Shown in pieces: positions 1 to 9,521 of a stretch of DNA of 35,737 nucleotides; the first letter of the stretch is position 1; the number at the start of each line of letters is the position of its first letter. The stretch is from Bipolaris cookei (taxonomy: Eukaryota; Ascomycota; Dothideomycetes; Pleosporales; Pleosporaceae): NCBI GenBank assembly GCA_002286855.1, contig NRSV01000136.1, forward strand, positions 1-35,737. The letters are read 5' to 3'. A program made the translations under genes and the position numbers. Below the pieces are notes generated by a model that worked only from the letters and a program-made list of their open reading frames with translations, was not told the origin of the DNA and searched no databases.

Positions 1-46
1 GGTTTTTCAGTTACAGAATGCGGGATGGACATTATTATAGGTACTA

Positions 47-97
47 ACGTGTATGGCAAGCGAGCGGCGCAGGCAAGCGAGCGGCGCACCCCATCAA
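47..97 (+). repeat. Left terminal inverted repeat of the pogo element
   Basis: This 51-bp arm starts ACGTGTATGG right after the TA at 45-46 and matches the reverse complement of 1851-1901 without mismatch. It holds two tandem copies of a 17-bp unit starting GGCAAGCGAGC, which could be paired transposase-binding sites (inference). Confidence 0.93.
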
Positions 98-151
98 ACT
101 TGCGCACCTCCTTAAACTAAACATCTAATTACTCAATACCACTACGCTCAA

Positions 152-1780
152 ATGGCTTCAGACGAATCAGATATTCAACTTGCTATCCAATCTCTTAAAA
201 ATAAACAGATTCAAGGGAATCGCCGTGCTGCTGCAGTCTATAGTGTAGCCGAAACAACGCTCCGCCGCCGACGCGCTGGCAAGCCTGCCCGACGCGATTG
301 CCAGCCCAACTCAAAGAAGCTAACTAAGCTAGAAGAGGAGGTGATAGTTGATTATATACTTAATCTTGATCTACGTGGATTTGCGCCTACGTATACTGCT
401 GTGCGCGATATGGCTAATAAGCTGCTGGCTACGCGCGGCGCTGGCCAGGTTGGGCAGAAGTGGCCAGCCAACTTTGTCAAGCGTACAGACAGTCTTGCGA
501 CGCGTTTCAATCGGGCTTACGATAGGCAGAGAGCTCTATGTGAAGATCCAGTCTTAATTAAGAGCTGGTTTGGGCTTGTGGAGCAGACGAAGGCCAAGTA
601 TGGCATCTGTGACGAGGACGTCTACAACTTTGACGAAGCTGGCTTTTCAATGGGAAAGATTACCACTCAGCTTATCGTTACAGCATCAGAGAGAAGAGGC
701 CGCCCAAAGGCTATCCAGCCAGGCGGCCGAGAGTGGGTGACGTTTATCGCTGGGATCAATGCAGCTGGCTGGTCTATCCCACCATTTCTCATCTTTACTG
801 GCAAGCATCACCTATCTGCCTGGTATGAGGAGGCAGAGATCCCACGCGACTGGGCGATCGCAGTCAGCGATAACGGCTGGACGACTAATGAGCTAGGAGT
901 TGAGTGGCTAAAGCACTTTGTCAAGCATACAGATGGCAAGGTTGTTGGGGCATGCCGGCTGCTTATCCTTGACGGCCATGAGAGCCACCAGTCACTTGAG
1001 TTTCAAGAGCTCTGTAAGGAGAACAATATCTACACACTCTGTATGCCACCACACTCATCTCATCTACTCCAGCCTCTTGACGTTGGCTGTTTCTCGCCGT
1101 TGAAGCGCGCGTATAGTCGTGAAGTAGAGAGCCTAATACGCAACCACATCAACCACATCACCAAGCTCGAGTTTCTGCCAGCGTTCAAGACAGCCTTTGA
1201 TCGATCCTTTACACCAACTAATATCTGCTCAGCCTTTCGAGGCGCAGGTATTGTTCCTCTTCAGCCAGACGCTGTTCTATCAAAGCTGGACGTGCAGCTA
1301 CGTACGCCTACTCCACCAGCTGTTCTAGCAGAGGCTCTCTGGCAGGCTCGTACGCCTAGTAACACACGCGAGCTTGAAGCTCAATCGACATTGATACGTG
1401 ATCGCGTTCAGCGGCATCAAGACTCATCGCCAGCTTCAATCATTGCGGCAATTAACCAGCTTAAGAAGGGGGCAGAAGTAATGATGCTCTCGGCTGAGCT
1501 AATGCGCGATCGAATTGCTACTCTTGAGAGAGCTAATATAGCAGTATCAGAGCGTCGAAAGCGTAAGAAAAAGCGGATACAGAAGCGAGGAGTCCTTACG
1601 AAGGGAGCTGGAGAGGATATACTTGCTCAACGCGAGGCCGATGAGCAGATTGCTTGTGAGGAGCGTCAGGGTGGGGAGCGATTAGGTGTCAGCCGCCGGG
1701 CTGTAACGCGCTGTAGTAGATGCAAAGAGACTGGCCATAACTCACGTACATGCAAGAAAGATACTCTAGATACTAATTAA
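152..1780 (+). CDS. pogo/Fot1-family transposase (DDE_1), intact, 542 aa
   Basis: This is a cut-and-paste transposase. Residues 1-50 form a psq-type helix-turn-helix and about 55-125 a CENPB/Tc5-type DNA-binding domain. The DDE_1 catalytic core follows, with Asp161 in NFDEAG, Asp274 in LILDGHESH and Asp310 in LQPLDVG. The 35-residue spacing between the last two fits pogo-type DDxD enzymes. A basic coiled stretch at about 470-515 is followed by a CCHC zinc knuckle (CSRCKETGHNSRTC, about 519-532), which may help bind nucleic acid. The first ATG after the left TIR is at 152 and the ORF ends 71 bp before the right TIR. All key residues are present. The product would act in the nucleus on the TIRs at 47-97 and 1851-1901. 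Confidence 0.95.
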   Translation: MASDESDIQLAIQSLKNKQIQGNRRAAAVYSVAETTLRRRRAGKPARRDCQPNSKKLTKLEEEVIVDYILNLDLRGFAPTYTAVRDMANKLLATRGAGQVGQKWPANFVKRTDSLATRFNRAYDRQRALCEDPVLIKSWFGLVEQTKAKYGICDEDVYNFDEAGFSMGKITTQLIVTASERRGRPKAIQPGGREWVTFIAGINAAGWSIPPFLIFTGKHHLSAWYEEAEIPRDWAIAVSDNGWTTNELGVEWLKHFVKHTDGKVVGACRLLILDGHESHQSLEFQELCKENNIYTLCMPPHSSHLLQPLDVGCFSPLKRAYSREVESLIRNHINHITKLEFLPAFKTAFDRSFTPTNICSAFRGAGIVPLQPDAVLSKLDVQLRTPTPPAVLAEALWQARTPSNTRELEAQSTLIRDRVQRHQDSSPASIIAAINQLKKGAEVMMLSAELMRDRIATLERANIAVSERRKRKKKRIQKRGVLTKGAGEDILAQREADEQIACEERQGGERLGVSRRAVTRCSRCKETGHNSRTCKKDTLDTN

Positions 1781-1850
1781 TCTACTATGTCAATATCTGT
1801 TAAAATTATCGATATGTGGTGGAGCTATACGCTTGTAGAGGTGTACAGAG

Positions 1851-1901
1851 TTGATGGGGTGCGCCGCTCGCTTGCCTGCGCCGCTCGCTTGCCATACACG
1901 T
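1851..1901 (-). repeat. Right terminal inverted repeat of the pogo element
   Basis: This is the mirror copy of 47-97 and is followed by TA at 1902-1903. It is identical to the left arm over 51 bp, which suggests a young insertion. Confidence 0.93.
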
Positions 1902-2038
1902 TATACGAATCACGCAAAGCGTGAGTTAAAGCGAATAACTTCCTAACGTTAACCTCTGCTACCACATGCGCGCGACTGGGGCTCTATAAGGTTGCGGTGC
2001 GCTCTCTTCTGCAACATGTGTTACGCCCGTCTGCAGCG

Positions 2039-3178
2039 TTATAAGGCTTCTTCGGCGTCCTGCGCAGCACGTTTGAGCTTCTTACATGTTCCCTTGTCTG
2101 TGGTGGCCTCACCCTCCTCCTCTACCACTGCCTCTACTGCAATGCCCTTTGGCCGACCACCTTTTCTCTTGCCTTGCGCTTGTTTCTTCGCCTCCTGCTC
2201 AGCACGCTTCGCTCGTGCTGCTACGATGTCCTCGTAGCTCATTACCCTCGCCTTCCCCTTCCCAAGGACCTCCGACTTTGTCTTCCAGCGGGTTCTAGCT
2301 TAGTCGTTCATCTTCGATAGGAGCTAAATCTGGTCTTGATCAAGGGCCTGTTGGGCAAAGGATACTTCGGCAGCGTTGATGAGCTTCTGCACGAGCTTAC
2401 GATGTCGCTTAGTACTTATCTCGTCGTGAGGATCTTGCTTGACTAGGCTAAGCAGCGATGCAAGAGCCTCTAACGATACTAGAGTCACTGGTGTCTGAGC
2501 GACCGTGTGTTGTGAGTGTGGTCCACTCTTTTCACAGGCGGCACGGATAGGAAGTAGGGTAAGTGCGTTAGGGACTGGCTTTGCGAGGTCTCTGAGTACT
2601 CTATCTGGGTTGAAAGGGAATAAACCAGGTTTAGCCCATCCTGCGAGTATATTCTTCTTAGTTATCGCCCGCTCTCTTGCAGGGTAGTATAGAGTGGTGA
2701 AGTGCTCCTTGTTTATCGTAGCCATACCTCCTCGGTATAGCCGTTCTACCTGGTCGCGATAGGCGGTCTTCAGTGGAGCAAAGACCGCAACATCGCAGGG
2801 CTGGAGCTTGTGAGAGGTATGAGAGGGAAGTCGGCATAGAGTAATATTGTTTTCGAAACAAAACTCTAGTATTGCAAGAGTCTCGTGTGTACCAAAGCCG
2901 TCACATATTAGCACGCATGGTGTCTGGTTAGCTCGTACCTTGGTTTGGAGATCGAACACTCGTTTCATCCAATCCAAGCTAAGGTAGGAGTCGTTGTAGC
3001 CAGAGTCCGAGAATGGATAGACCCATCCTGGGGTCGGGTACGTGGTCCAGTTGCTCCGATGGGTAGAGGCTGGCCAGATGATCATTGGGTTTAGACACTC
3101 ACCACTTGCCGACACGCACTCAACGGCAGTCAACATCATCCGCTTTACGCCATGCGGAGGTATGATTATGTTTTCCAA
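2039..3178 (-). pseudogene. pogo-type transposase relic, N-terminus missing
   Basis: The reading frame runs from 3178 down to 2039 and matches the C-terminal two thirds of the transposase at 14103-15776, including CDGFGTHET and KLQPCDVAVFAPLK. The DNA-binding domains and the first catalytic Asp are absent upstream of about 3178. Two in-frame stops (TAG at 2324-2326 and TAA shortly after) split the frame before a conserved MSYED motif at 2242. The codons on either side of the stops stay in frame, so point mutation rather than indels broke it. The TAG is what a CAG-to-TAG change would give. It lies directly downstream of the complete pogo element but belongs to a different subfamily. Confidence 0.85.
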
Positions 3179-3222
3179 GATGTCTTCTTATAGGAATAAC
3201 TTGGAACAGCCTATACAGCCTG

Positions 3223-3879
3223 ATGACCCAATGCGTTCTCGAGCTCTCGCATGAAACCGAACAGCGATACGCTGCCTTTATCAAAGAGTTAGAGCAAAAA
3301 GACCCTGGAGTCATAGTTATAGTTGTCGAAAACGAGAGCAAAAGCTGTTTCCACATGGCGACCACGGGTACTAATACCGACATCGAGAACGCGAAAGCGG
3401 TTTGCTCCCAAGCAGTCTTGTACAATAGCACGGGGGATAATCCTGGCATATATCTCGCTGTTTACGACAGCCTTACGCAGATGGTTTTCTTCTGCCTGTG
3501 TAACCCCTTAGTGGAAGACCTGGAGGATGTGTCCTGCTACTCAATACACAGAGAAGCAAATAAGGTAGCACAGTGGTTGAAGACGTACATAGTCTCTAAC
3601 GCAGAAGTATTGCGTGAGTGAAATCAAGATCGTCAAGGCTGTAACTAGCATGATCGAACACGCGTGATCAAACACACATCAGTGCTATATAACCAGCGTC
3701 GTCGCGCTCTTTGTGCAGTAGATAACACCTCAGAAACTGGGTCTATAGAACAACTAATAGTTACTGTTTTGCTGACATTCATATCATCCATGATGTCTCT
3801 CTCTGGTCATCGCGCATTGGCGCACCCTCTTGACATCGAGATATTGCAGCGCTTAGCTGCGACTTGCCTGCGCGGCTGA
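3223..3879 (+). CDS. Hypothetical protein, possibly two exons
   Basis: An ORF at 3223-3621 encodes 132 residues with plausible codon use and no recognised domain. Its stop overlaps a good donor (GTGAGT at about 3613), and an acceptor TTTGTGCAG near 3719 would join it in frame to a second open stretch ending at 3879. The joined product would be about 180 residues with a hydrophobic segment (around IVTVLLTFISS). I do not recognise the product. The splice model is inference, and the ORF could instead be a gene fragment, because it abuts the truncated transposon relic on its left. Confidence 0.3.
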
Positions 3880-3884
3880 TGAGG

Positions 3885-4124
3885 TTAACTATGCTTCCGA
3901 ACATTGGAGGCCTTGGTAGGACGCGCGTTCAATAACATTTGTTCTCTTAGACTTTGCACATCATTTCGACAGTCGTATGCATGCCAGAATCTCTGCAGTA
4001 TGGAGGAGGTGATCCCTGCAGATTGCGCCATGACATCCTGGTATGCATCAGCCTGCATTAGCGCGTCGACTGACTCTTGTATTTCATTAGCCACACTGAA
4101 TCCAGCGCTACGGCTGCGCTGCAT
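3885..4124 (-). CDS. Unrecognised 79-aa ORF
   Basis: This small ORF encodes a mostly helical, hydrophilic peptide with no known motif. It could be the last exon of a lost gene, because the residues look coding-like (IQESVDALMQADAYQDVMA), but no upstream exon is evident on the minus strand. It may be chance. Confidence 0.15.
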   Translation of the reverse strand: MQRSRSAGFSVANEIQESVDALMQADAYQDVMAQSAGITSSILQRFWHAYDCRNDVQSLREQMLLNARPTKASNVRKHS

Positions 4125-4590
4125 CTCTAAACACAGGCCTGGTGCATGCTGCAGTTATCAATTAAAAGGCTGGCCTATATATGACGCTACGCTATAGTAT
4201 GAGTAGTCTTTGAAATACTTAATCAAGAAAAGCAGCAATTAGGTGGTCGCGACTGTGCTATTATTATTATGCCTTAGGGATGGAATCAGCCGGAAGGCCG
4301 CGGCAATCATGCCATGTTCTTTGATTGCATACACAAATACTCATCGACATGGAGGCACATGGCACTCAGCTCCGACATTCTACAGGCCCACGTTAGCTTA
4401 GGTAACTAACTACAATGGGGAAGTATTCGCCTGTTACCCAGCCATGCTTCACAAAGTATCGAATGATATCGGTAGTCTACGTACTGGCGACGTATAGAAT
4501 AAGACAACTATTTTGTATAAAGTCGCACTCAATTACTTGGATGAACAATAATATAGTAGGATATAGGTGGCTAAAGTACGTTAGTCATCC
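4125..4590. other. Intergenic stretch upstream of the BTB gene
   Basis: I see no gene with convincing codon use here. A 74-aa ORF at 4415-4639 is out of frame with the BTB gene and has no recognisable domain. The stretch presumably contains the BTB gene promoter, but no clear TATA box was identified. Confidence 0.4.
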
Positions 4591-5726
4591 ATGCAGCAAG
4601 TACGTACACTTGATAGAACGCCTTGGTCTACCATCATAACCGTAACAGGAAAATGAAGCTTTGTCCTCAATCGCGAACGATACGAGCCGGGCTACTCTAC
4701 TCGATCCTGAAGGAGATGCTGTGCTGAGGTGCCTGGGTCAGTATAATGATGTTGGAATTGAGTTTCGAGTCTCGACTACAGTTCTTCGACTCGCATCTTC
4801 TGTCTTCTCGAACATGTTTAAGCCTTCTTTTCACGAAGGACAGCGACTACTGAACGAAGACTTCCCCAAATTCGAACTTGAAGATGACGACGCTCACCTC
4901 ATGGGCTTATTACTCAGAATCCTTCACTATCAAGGCAGCCCCTCAGATTACACAATTAATGCAGAGGATTTGGCGCGCTTATCAATTATCTGCGACAAGT
5001 ACGACTGTACGAAGGCCTTAGGTCCATGGATATCAACTTGGTTCCGACATTTGGAGGGAGTGAGATGTTGTCCACATGGGCTTGGGTTCCTGGTTCTAGC
5101 TGCATACATGTTCAACGAGCCCATAGAGTTCAAAGCGATATCTCGGGCAGCAGTCCTTCAACTGACCCCCAAGTTCTCAGGAGAGTGGGAAAAGGAAGGA
5201 CTGTTCTCAATACTTCCCCACCATGTGATTGGTAAGCTCCGAGAGATTCAGTTAATCGTGTTGTCACTGAGTTCATTCAGGGTCAATAACTGGACGTATT
5301 CAGCAGATCTTACATAACTTAGAAACCGAGCTGCAGTATGTGGAGCTTTCTTTGCGCAGTAGTTCCAGATGTTATAATACCTGGCAACTCCTTTGTACCA
5401 AATGTGGTCGTAGTCTTCCTGGAGACGCAAAGAAGTGTCATCCATGTCGCAACACTGAACTTCTTGCGAAGTACTGTACAAGTGAGACAAGGGTTGCCGA
5501 ATATCTTGTGGCCCTCCGAAAGGCGGAATTGTGGCCGACTGTGCGCCCATTTGCGGCATCCTCCGTTTCAGACATCTCATCAAGATTTGCTCGCGCTAGG
5601 AAGGAGATAAGACACACTTGCGAAGCATATGATTCCTGCCCGCTGGTGACAAACCTCGACTTACTATCCAAAATGGCCGAAGAAGCCCAGATAGGGGCTG
5701 TTGGACTTTGCTTGTACTGCGTTTGA
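4591..5726 (+). CDS. BTB/POZ-domain protein, spliced
   Basis: The supported core is two exons, 4649-5231 and 5281-5726. They are joined by a 49-nt intron with donor GTAAGC at 5232 and acceptor TTCATTCAG ending at 5280, and splicing restores one frame. Residues near the start (GDAVLRC... FRVSTTVLRLASSVFSNMF) are a typical fungal BTB fold, which mediates dimerisation or cullin-3 binding. Exon 2 carries a Cys pattern, CTKCGRSLPGDAKKCHPC, that may bind zinc. No in-frame ATG precedes the domain. A candidate 9-nt first exon (ATGCAGCAA, 4591-4599) with donor GTACGT at 4600 and acceptor AACAG ending at 4648 joins in phase, giving 345 residues. That first exon is inference. Substrate and partner are unknown. 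Confidence 0.65.
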
Positions 5727-5805
5727 AATGACGACGAGGCTGGAGAAGGTGGAGACTGTGCCCACGAATAGCGGAATAGAGAGGCAGTACATCTAAGAAG
5801 CTGGC

Positions 5806-5811
5806 AATAAA
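5806..5811 (+). terminator. Possible poly(A) signal of the BTB gene
   Basis: An AATAAA lies 80 bp after the BTB stop codon, at a plausible distance for 3' end formation. Confidence 0.35.
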
Positions 5812-6077
5812 CTTTTCATGAGTGGTTGCAGAGTCGATTGACAAGCTCGACGAAACAATCAATAACTAAACCAACACCATAGTAATCGGTGTCGGAGATG
5901 AGTCGACTTGAGAAATGGTAACTGGAGAATCTTTGAGTTTCGTCTCCATCTCTTCAGATCTAAGAGGAAGCATGTCCGGATGTCCGAAGCGTGAATCTGT
6001 CTCGCGACAGTGTCTCCGCACATAGGGACGCACCTCAAGTACTTCTCGAGTCTAGTGGATGTTCCACTTGCTGATAA

Positions 6078-6136
6078 AACACGTTAGGGATAGAGCGTAT
6101 GCTTAGCGGAATCGAGAAACTGTTAAGTTTGTGGGA
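6078..6136 (+). repeat. Diverged direct repeat, copy 1
   Basis: It shares AACACGTTAGG, then TGCTTAGCGGAA, and a GTTTGTGG/GCTTGTGG end with the stretch at 6708-6767 in the same order and spacing. It is probably an old duplicated repeat end. The family is not recognised. Confidence 0.45.
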
Positions 6137-6707
6137 TAACGCAGGACAAATTACATGTATACTTGCTAGCTATCGCTATAAATCTGCAAAAAACAACCTC
6201 GTCTTCTTCAATCTTGGGAGCCCGGCAACAAAAGGCGCATCCCTCCAAGTCTCCATTGCTCCAAATGCTGTTGGATTAATTCAATACAACGTAAGAACGT
6301 CTGCTTGCCAGCATTACATGCCCCACTCTCCAAATGCTGAGCTAATCCACTGAGAGTTGTAAATTGCTTTCCTTTTCCTTGCTTTATTTCAACCCGAGCT
6401 TTTTATTCACTCCGCGAGTTCGTTTGTTATGCCAGTAGGAGAAATGAGCAAGGATATGGGTGTTAGTAGATCCAGAGTCAAAGCTGATCTGCAGGCCTTA
6501 GTTCCTTGGAGCTGTGAAAGCAACCATGATCCTAGAGCGGCCCATCGCATTGTTATCACAGCGATGTGAATTGTCGTAGGTTCCACGGAGAGAGACAGCT
6601 GTGCCTATGAAAAAGGCTAGGCTGGCCGTGTCTTCCGACGGCGCGCTGCGTCTTTGATACGTCATGTATCATTCGTTGAGTTTAGTAGGGTGATTAGCTT
6701 GCCAATA

Positions 6708-6767
6708 GAACACGTTAGGCACAAACCGTCTGCTTAGCGGAAGTGAGGAGCTTTTGGGCTTGTGGTA
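6708..6767 (+). repeat. Diverged direct repeat, copy 2
   Basis: This is the partner of 6078-6136, about 630 bp downstream and in the same orientation, with blocks AACACGTTAGG and CTGCTTAGCGGAA conserved. Confidence 0.45.
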
Positions 6768-7020
6768 CTTAGAAGCTCAGCCCTGTGCCACTGGGCCGCA
6801 ACCACCAAAAAGGTACGAGTGGTCAGCGTTCTGCTGATGACCCTGCACAGGATATAGTCAGCCACGCCTGACAGTACTAACATGGCTCGTAAATTTTAGG
6901 CGGACAGGGACTCTTGTCGGTCTAGATGTGTGAGCGGGATCAGGACTGGAAGCCATTTCTGCATATCAATGTTAAAGCGGGCCAAATCTTCATGGCTCTG
7001 CGTGGTGGGATGTTCTACTT

Positions 7021-7173
7021 AACGTCCGTTACCATGTGACGAAAAACCCTCTAATTCGAGAATGGCCAATCGAATCGCAAGGGTCATAGAGAAGTGCGTG
7101 ATCCTGGCGATCCGATTGGTCATTCTCGGCCATTCTCGGCCCACAGGGTTTTCGGCACGTAGGGATGGACGTT
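7021..7173. mobile_element. Short palindromic MITE-like element
   Basis: The two halves are imperfect inverted repeats of about 60 bp. The left arm runs AACGTCCGTTACC... and the right arm reads AACGTCCATCCCTACGTG on the minus strand. They also share GAAAACCCT/GAAAAACCCT and GAGAATGGCC. The centre is a loop of about 30 bp. There is no coding capacity. The right end shares ACGTCCATCCCT with the repeats at 11402 and 13298, so all three may be mobilised by the same type of transposase (inference). A clean target duplication is not visible. Confidence 0.6.
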
Positions 7174-7221
7174 GAAGATATTAAGGGAGATCAAGAATAA
7201 AAAGCAACACAACAGCAACAG

Positions 7222-7425
7222 ATGAGCGGTCCAGCATCATACACTGTGGAAGCAGCAAGATACCTCCCAATAGCAGGTACATACAATACAAAAAGTCATA
7301 AAGCACCTATCGTGCAGGTACAGCGTGAGGTCATCGCGAATGTTAAAGATCTACTTACTGGGCAAGCCCTACGATCAATGAACCCACGTAATCCCAAAGT
7401 CCACGTTGAGCGTGCGATCGAGTAG
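7222..7425 (+). CDS. Small hypothetical ORF, 67 aa
   Basis: The ATG follows an A-rich, CAACA-containing leader of the kind seen in fungal 5' UTRs, and the 67-residue product has coding-like composition but no recognised domain. It may be the first piece of a truncated gene, because coding-like sequence does not clearly continue past the stop at 7425. Function is unknown. Confidence 0.25.
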   Translation: MSGPASYTVEAARYLPIAGTYNTKSHKAPIVQVQREVIANVKDLLTGQALRSMNPRNPKVHVERAIE

Positions 7426-7848
7426 AGCGGCAACCAGACTTCCGAGCGGTCGAGGAAGACGAATCAGTGCGAGGCTAGTATACTGGAATAGCACTAGCGG
7501 AATTAATCCGGGTCGCGCTGGACTTTATTCAGTGGCGCTAGGCTGACGTCAAAGGTCCAGATAGAAATGCGTCCCAACAAACACAGTGTCCCGCTACATA
7601 CGGAGAACATGATAGCTATGTGGTGTGGTGAGACGATCAGTCCACCTCTATTGTGTTTTGCTTAGCATAGCACAAAACGTGCCTTTCTGGATATTCCGCC
7701 TTCCCCAGTTACTCTACTACGCCGCTATAGTTTCTGCCTTTTTTGGTTTGTCCTTTAAAGTTTTGATGTGCGATGGGAATGAGCCGCAACCCTATCGTAA
7801 AACCTCGGGGGGTGCACACATATTTATCCTACAAAACGACAGAAAGGG
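7426..7848. other. Gap before the TPR gene
   Basis: No gene is supported. ORFs at 7625-7948 and 7773-7958 are out of frame with the TPR protein and overlap its start. If the TPR ORF is the tail of a longer STAND protein, its missing NACHT or NB-ARC part is not found here. Confidence 0.4.
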
Positions 7849-8958
7849 ATGGCGCTCGAGAAAGAGAGAAAGATTGCAGACAAGGAAAAGCAGGTGTTCG
7901 GTCAGGAGCATCCTCGTACAATCTTGGCGAAGAACTGCCTCGCCCTAACGCTCCGTGACCATGGAAGGCTAGATGAGGCGATTGGAATCTTGAGGCAAGT
8001 GTTAAAACAGAAAGGGTTGGATATGGGCAGCGGGAATACAGACACATTCCAGATGACGAAATCGCTTGCCGATATGCTTGCAGACCAAGGCCACCTAGAC
8101 GACGCAGCTGAGATGCTCCAGAAATTGGCAGAAGTAATGAAGCAAAAGGTGGGCGAAGAACATCCTGCCACTATTGCCGTGATTCAGGATCTCGCTTCCA
8201 TGCACAAAACCGGGGGCCGACTGCTTGAGGCGGTCCAGATATATGGCAAGGTTGCGAAGATGGAGCTGAGCCTGAGCGAACGCCACATGGCCGCCCTCCC
8301 GGCTGCTCACGAACTTGCTGCCACGCTCAGAGGACAAGAGGTCTTGGAAGAAGCAGCTGCGATGCTTGAGGAAAGAAGAAGCGATATCCTTCAAACAGGA
8401 TACCTTGCTACGATAAAGGAGATGGCTACACTTATTAGTAGTCTCAAAGATTATGGATACATGGATGAGGCAGCAGAAGTAGGGAGACACGTACTAGAAG
8501 AAAGAAGGCGAATCCTAGGCGAGAGATGTCTTTCCACAATTTCAGCGTTACACAGTCTTGCTCTAACGCTTCGAGACCAGGGAAAGGCAGATCAAGCAGC
8601 TGATATGCTTGAAGAAGTGATAGGCAAGAAAAGAAGTATTTTAGGAAAGAACCACTATACTACAATAACAGCCATGGTCGACTTTGCGACCATATTAAGA
8701 CAACAAGGTGGTCTACAAAAAGCAGAGAGCATCCTTAGAAAAGCTGTGAAGAAGATGAGACGGACCCTTGGCGAGGAGCAAATCGACACACTTGCAGCTG
8801 TCAACAACCTTGCTATTACAATCCGCGATCAAGGGCATCAATTCGAAGCTACTAAGATGCTTAGAGAAGTTGCAGATAGTTTGCTACGGGACCTAGGCGA
8901 AGATGATCCTCGCACGATTATGGTAATGAACAACCTAATGGAATCGCAATCTACCTAG
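7849..8958 (+). CDS. TPR-repeat protein (kinesin-light-chain-type TPR), 369 aa
   Basis: The protein is almost entirely tandem 42-residue TPR units of the TPR_10/TPR_12 type, each opening near GEEHPxT and carrying LAxTLRDQG and EAxxMLxxV. Nine units can be laid out at about 17, 61, 102, 144, 182, 224, 266, 308 and 350, the last one partial. Such arrays are superhelical protein-binding surfaces and in fungi often form the C-terminal sensor of NACHT or NB-ARC STAND proteins. Here no nucleotide-binding domain precedes it, and decayed TPR sequence continues after the stop. It is therefore best read as a fragment of a once longer protein, although a stand-alone TPR protein remains possible. The first ATG of the open frame was used as start. 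Confidence 0.7.
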   Translation: MALEKERKIADKEKQVFGQEHPRTILAKNCLALTLRDHGRLDEAIGILRQVLKQKGLDMGSGNTDTFQMTKSLADMLADQGHLDDAAEMLQKLAEVMKQKVGEEHPATIAVIQDLASMHKTGGRLLEAVQIYGKVAKMELSLSERHMAALPAAHELAATLRGQEVLEEAAAMLEERRSDILQTGYLATIKEMATLISSLKDYGYMDEAAEVGRHVLEERRRILGERCLSTISALHSLALTLRDQGKADQAADMLEEVIGKKRSILGKNHYTTITAMVDFATILRQQGGLQKAESILRKAVKKMRRTLGEEQIDTLAAVNNLAITIRDQGHQFEATKMLREVADSLLRDLGEDDPRTIMVMNNLMESQST

Positions 8959-9060
8959 TAATACAGCTAGAATGTTTGAAGATATTGTTAAGGAATAGAG
9001 ACACGCTCTGGGGAGAAAATAATCCACGATGGGATGTAGTGCTCTCTTTTTTTTTAGTGC
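8959..9060 (+). pseudogene. Decayed TPR unit after the stop
   Basis: In a shifted frame the DNA past the stop codon still encodes LKILLRNRDTLWGENNPRWD, which lines up with the inter-repeat signature RRxLGEEHPxT of the preceding protein. This points to a frameshift or stop that shortened a longer TPR array. Confidence 0.45.
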
Positions 9061-9521
9061 AGGAGTGGGGAAGCCTGCAGAAATTGTGGATAACTAGTGG
9101 TCTTCTTAAACATCGATACTCAGCACATTTTCTACTGTTCCTAGCAATATCCCCTTGGAACCATCTCACAACATCCAAACTAGATATTGCCCTTGAACGA
9201 GCGCACATATCCTTGAATTACATATAAAGAACTATCTTAATGATGTTATAAGATAGCGCTTCGTCCTAAGCGAGCCGCACCATGCTTCAATCAGCTTGCG
9301 TTCCTCATTCCTCATTATTGAGAGCAAAGGCGGGGCAGGAGGTGGGAACCTGACAAGGGCATAGAATATGGCGATACATAGTACAGTGCTAGGACAGCGA
9401 TTTGTTCGCGTAAGCACGGGCCTCGCAACAACAACGCGACCCGCGCAGAGCTATCTAGACTTCAACATCATATTACTACATTAATATGACCTCCCTTGGT
9501 GCCTAAATTTCGTCAAATCGA
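9061..9521. other. Spacer between TPR remnant and Tc1 element
   Basis: No gene is recognised. The right part (about 9489-9515) may be the left terminal repeat of the Tc1-like element, because it resembles the reverse complement of about 10630-10655 with several mismatches. Confidence 0.3.

Larger units (their letters stand above)
47..1901 (+). mobile_element. Complete pogo/Fot1-type DNA transposon
   Basis: The element is bounded by 51-bp perfect terminal inverted repeats (47-97 and 1851-1901) and flanked by TA at 45-46 and 1902-1903, the target duplication expected for the Tc1/mariner/pogo superfamily. Its length of 1,855 bp and its single transposase ORF are typical of Fot1-type elements. 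Each TIR contains a 17-bp unit repeated in tandem (55-71 and 72-88 on the left). No internal stop or frameshift is seen, so this may be an active or recently active copy. Similar elements are known from Pleosporales (Molly/Pixie class), but identity with a named family was not tested. Confidence 0.93.
5812..7020. other. Gene-poor stretch
   Basis: No convincing gene is seen. The ORF at 6099-6353 has no domain and overlaps one arm of a diverged direct repeat. The only structure I can support is that repeat pair (6078-6136 and 6708-6767). Confidence 0.5.

Noticed and set aside
1911..1923. CACGC-AAA-GCGTG hairpin beside the pogo element
   Set aside because: It is short and lies in a eukaryotic context where such hairpins are not terminators. 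Nothing suggests a role.
6099..6353. 84-aa ORF
   Set aside because: No domain is recognised, it overlaps a repeat, and its composition does not look coding.
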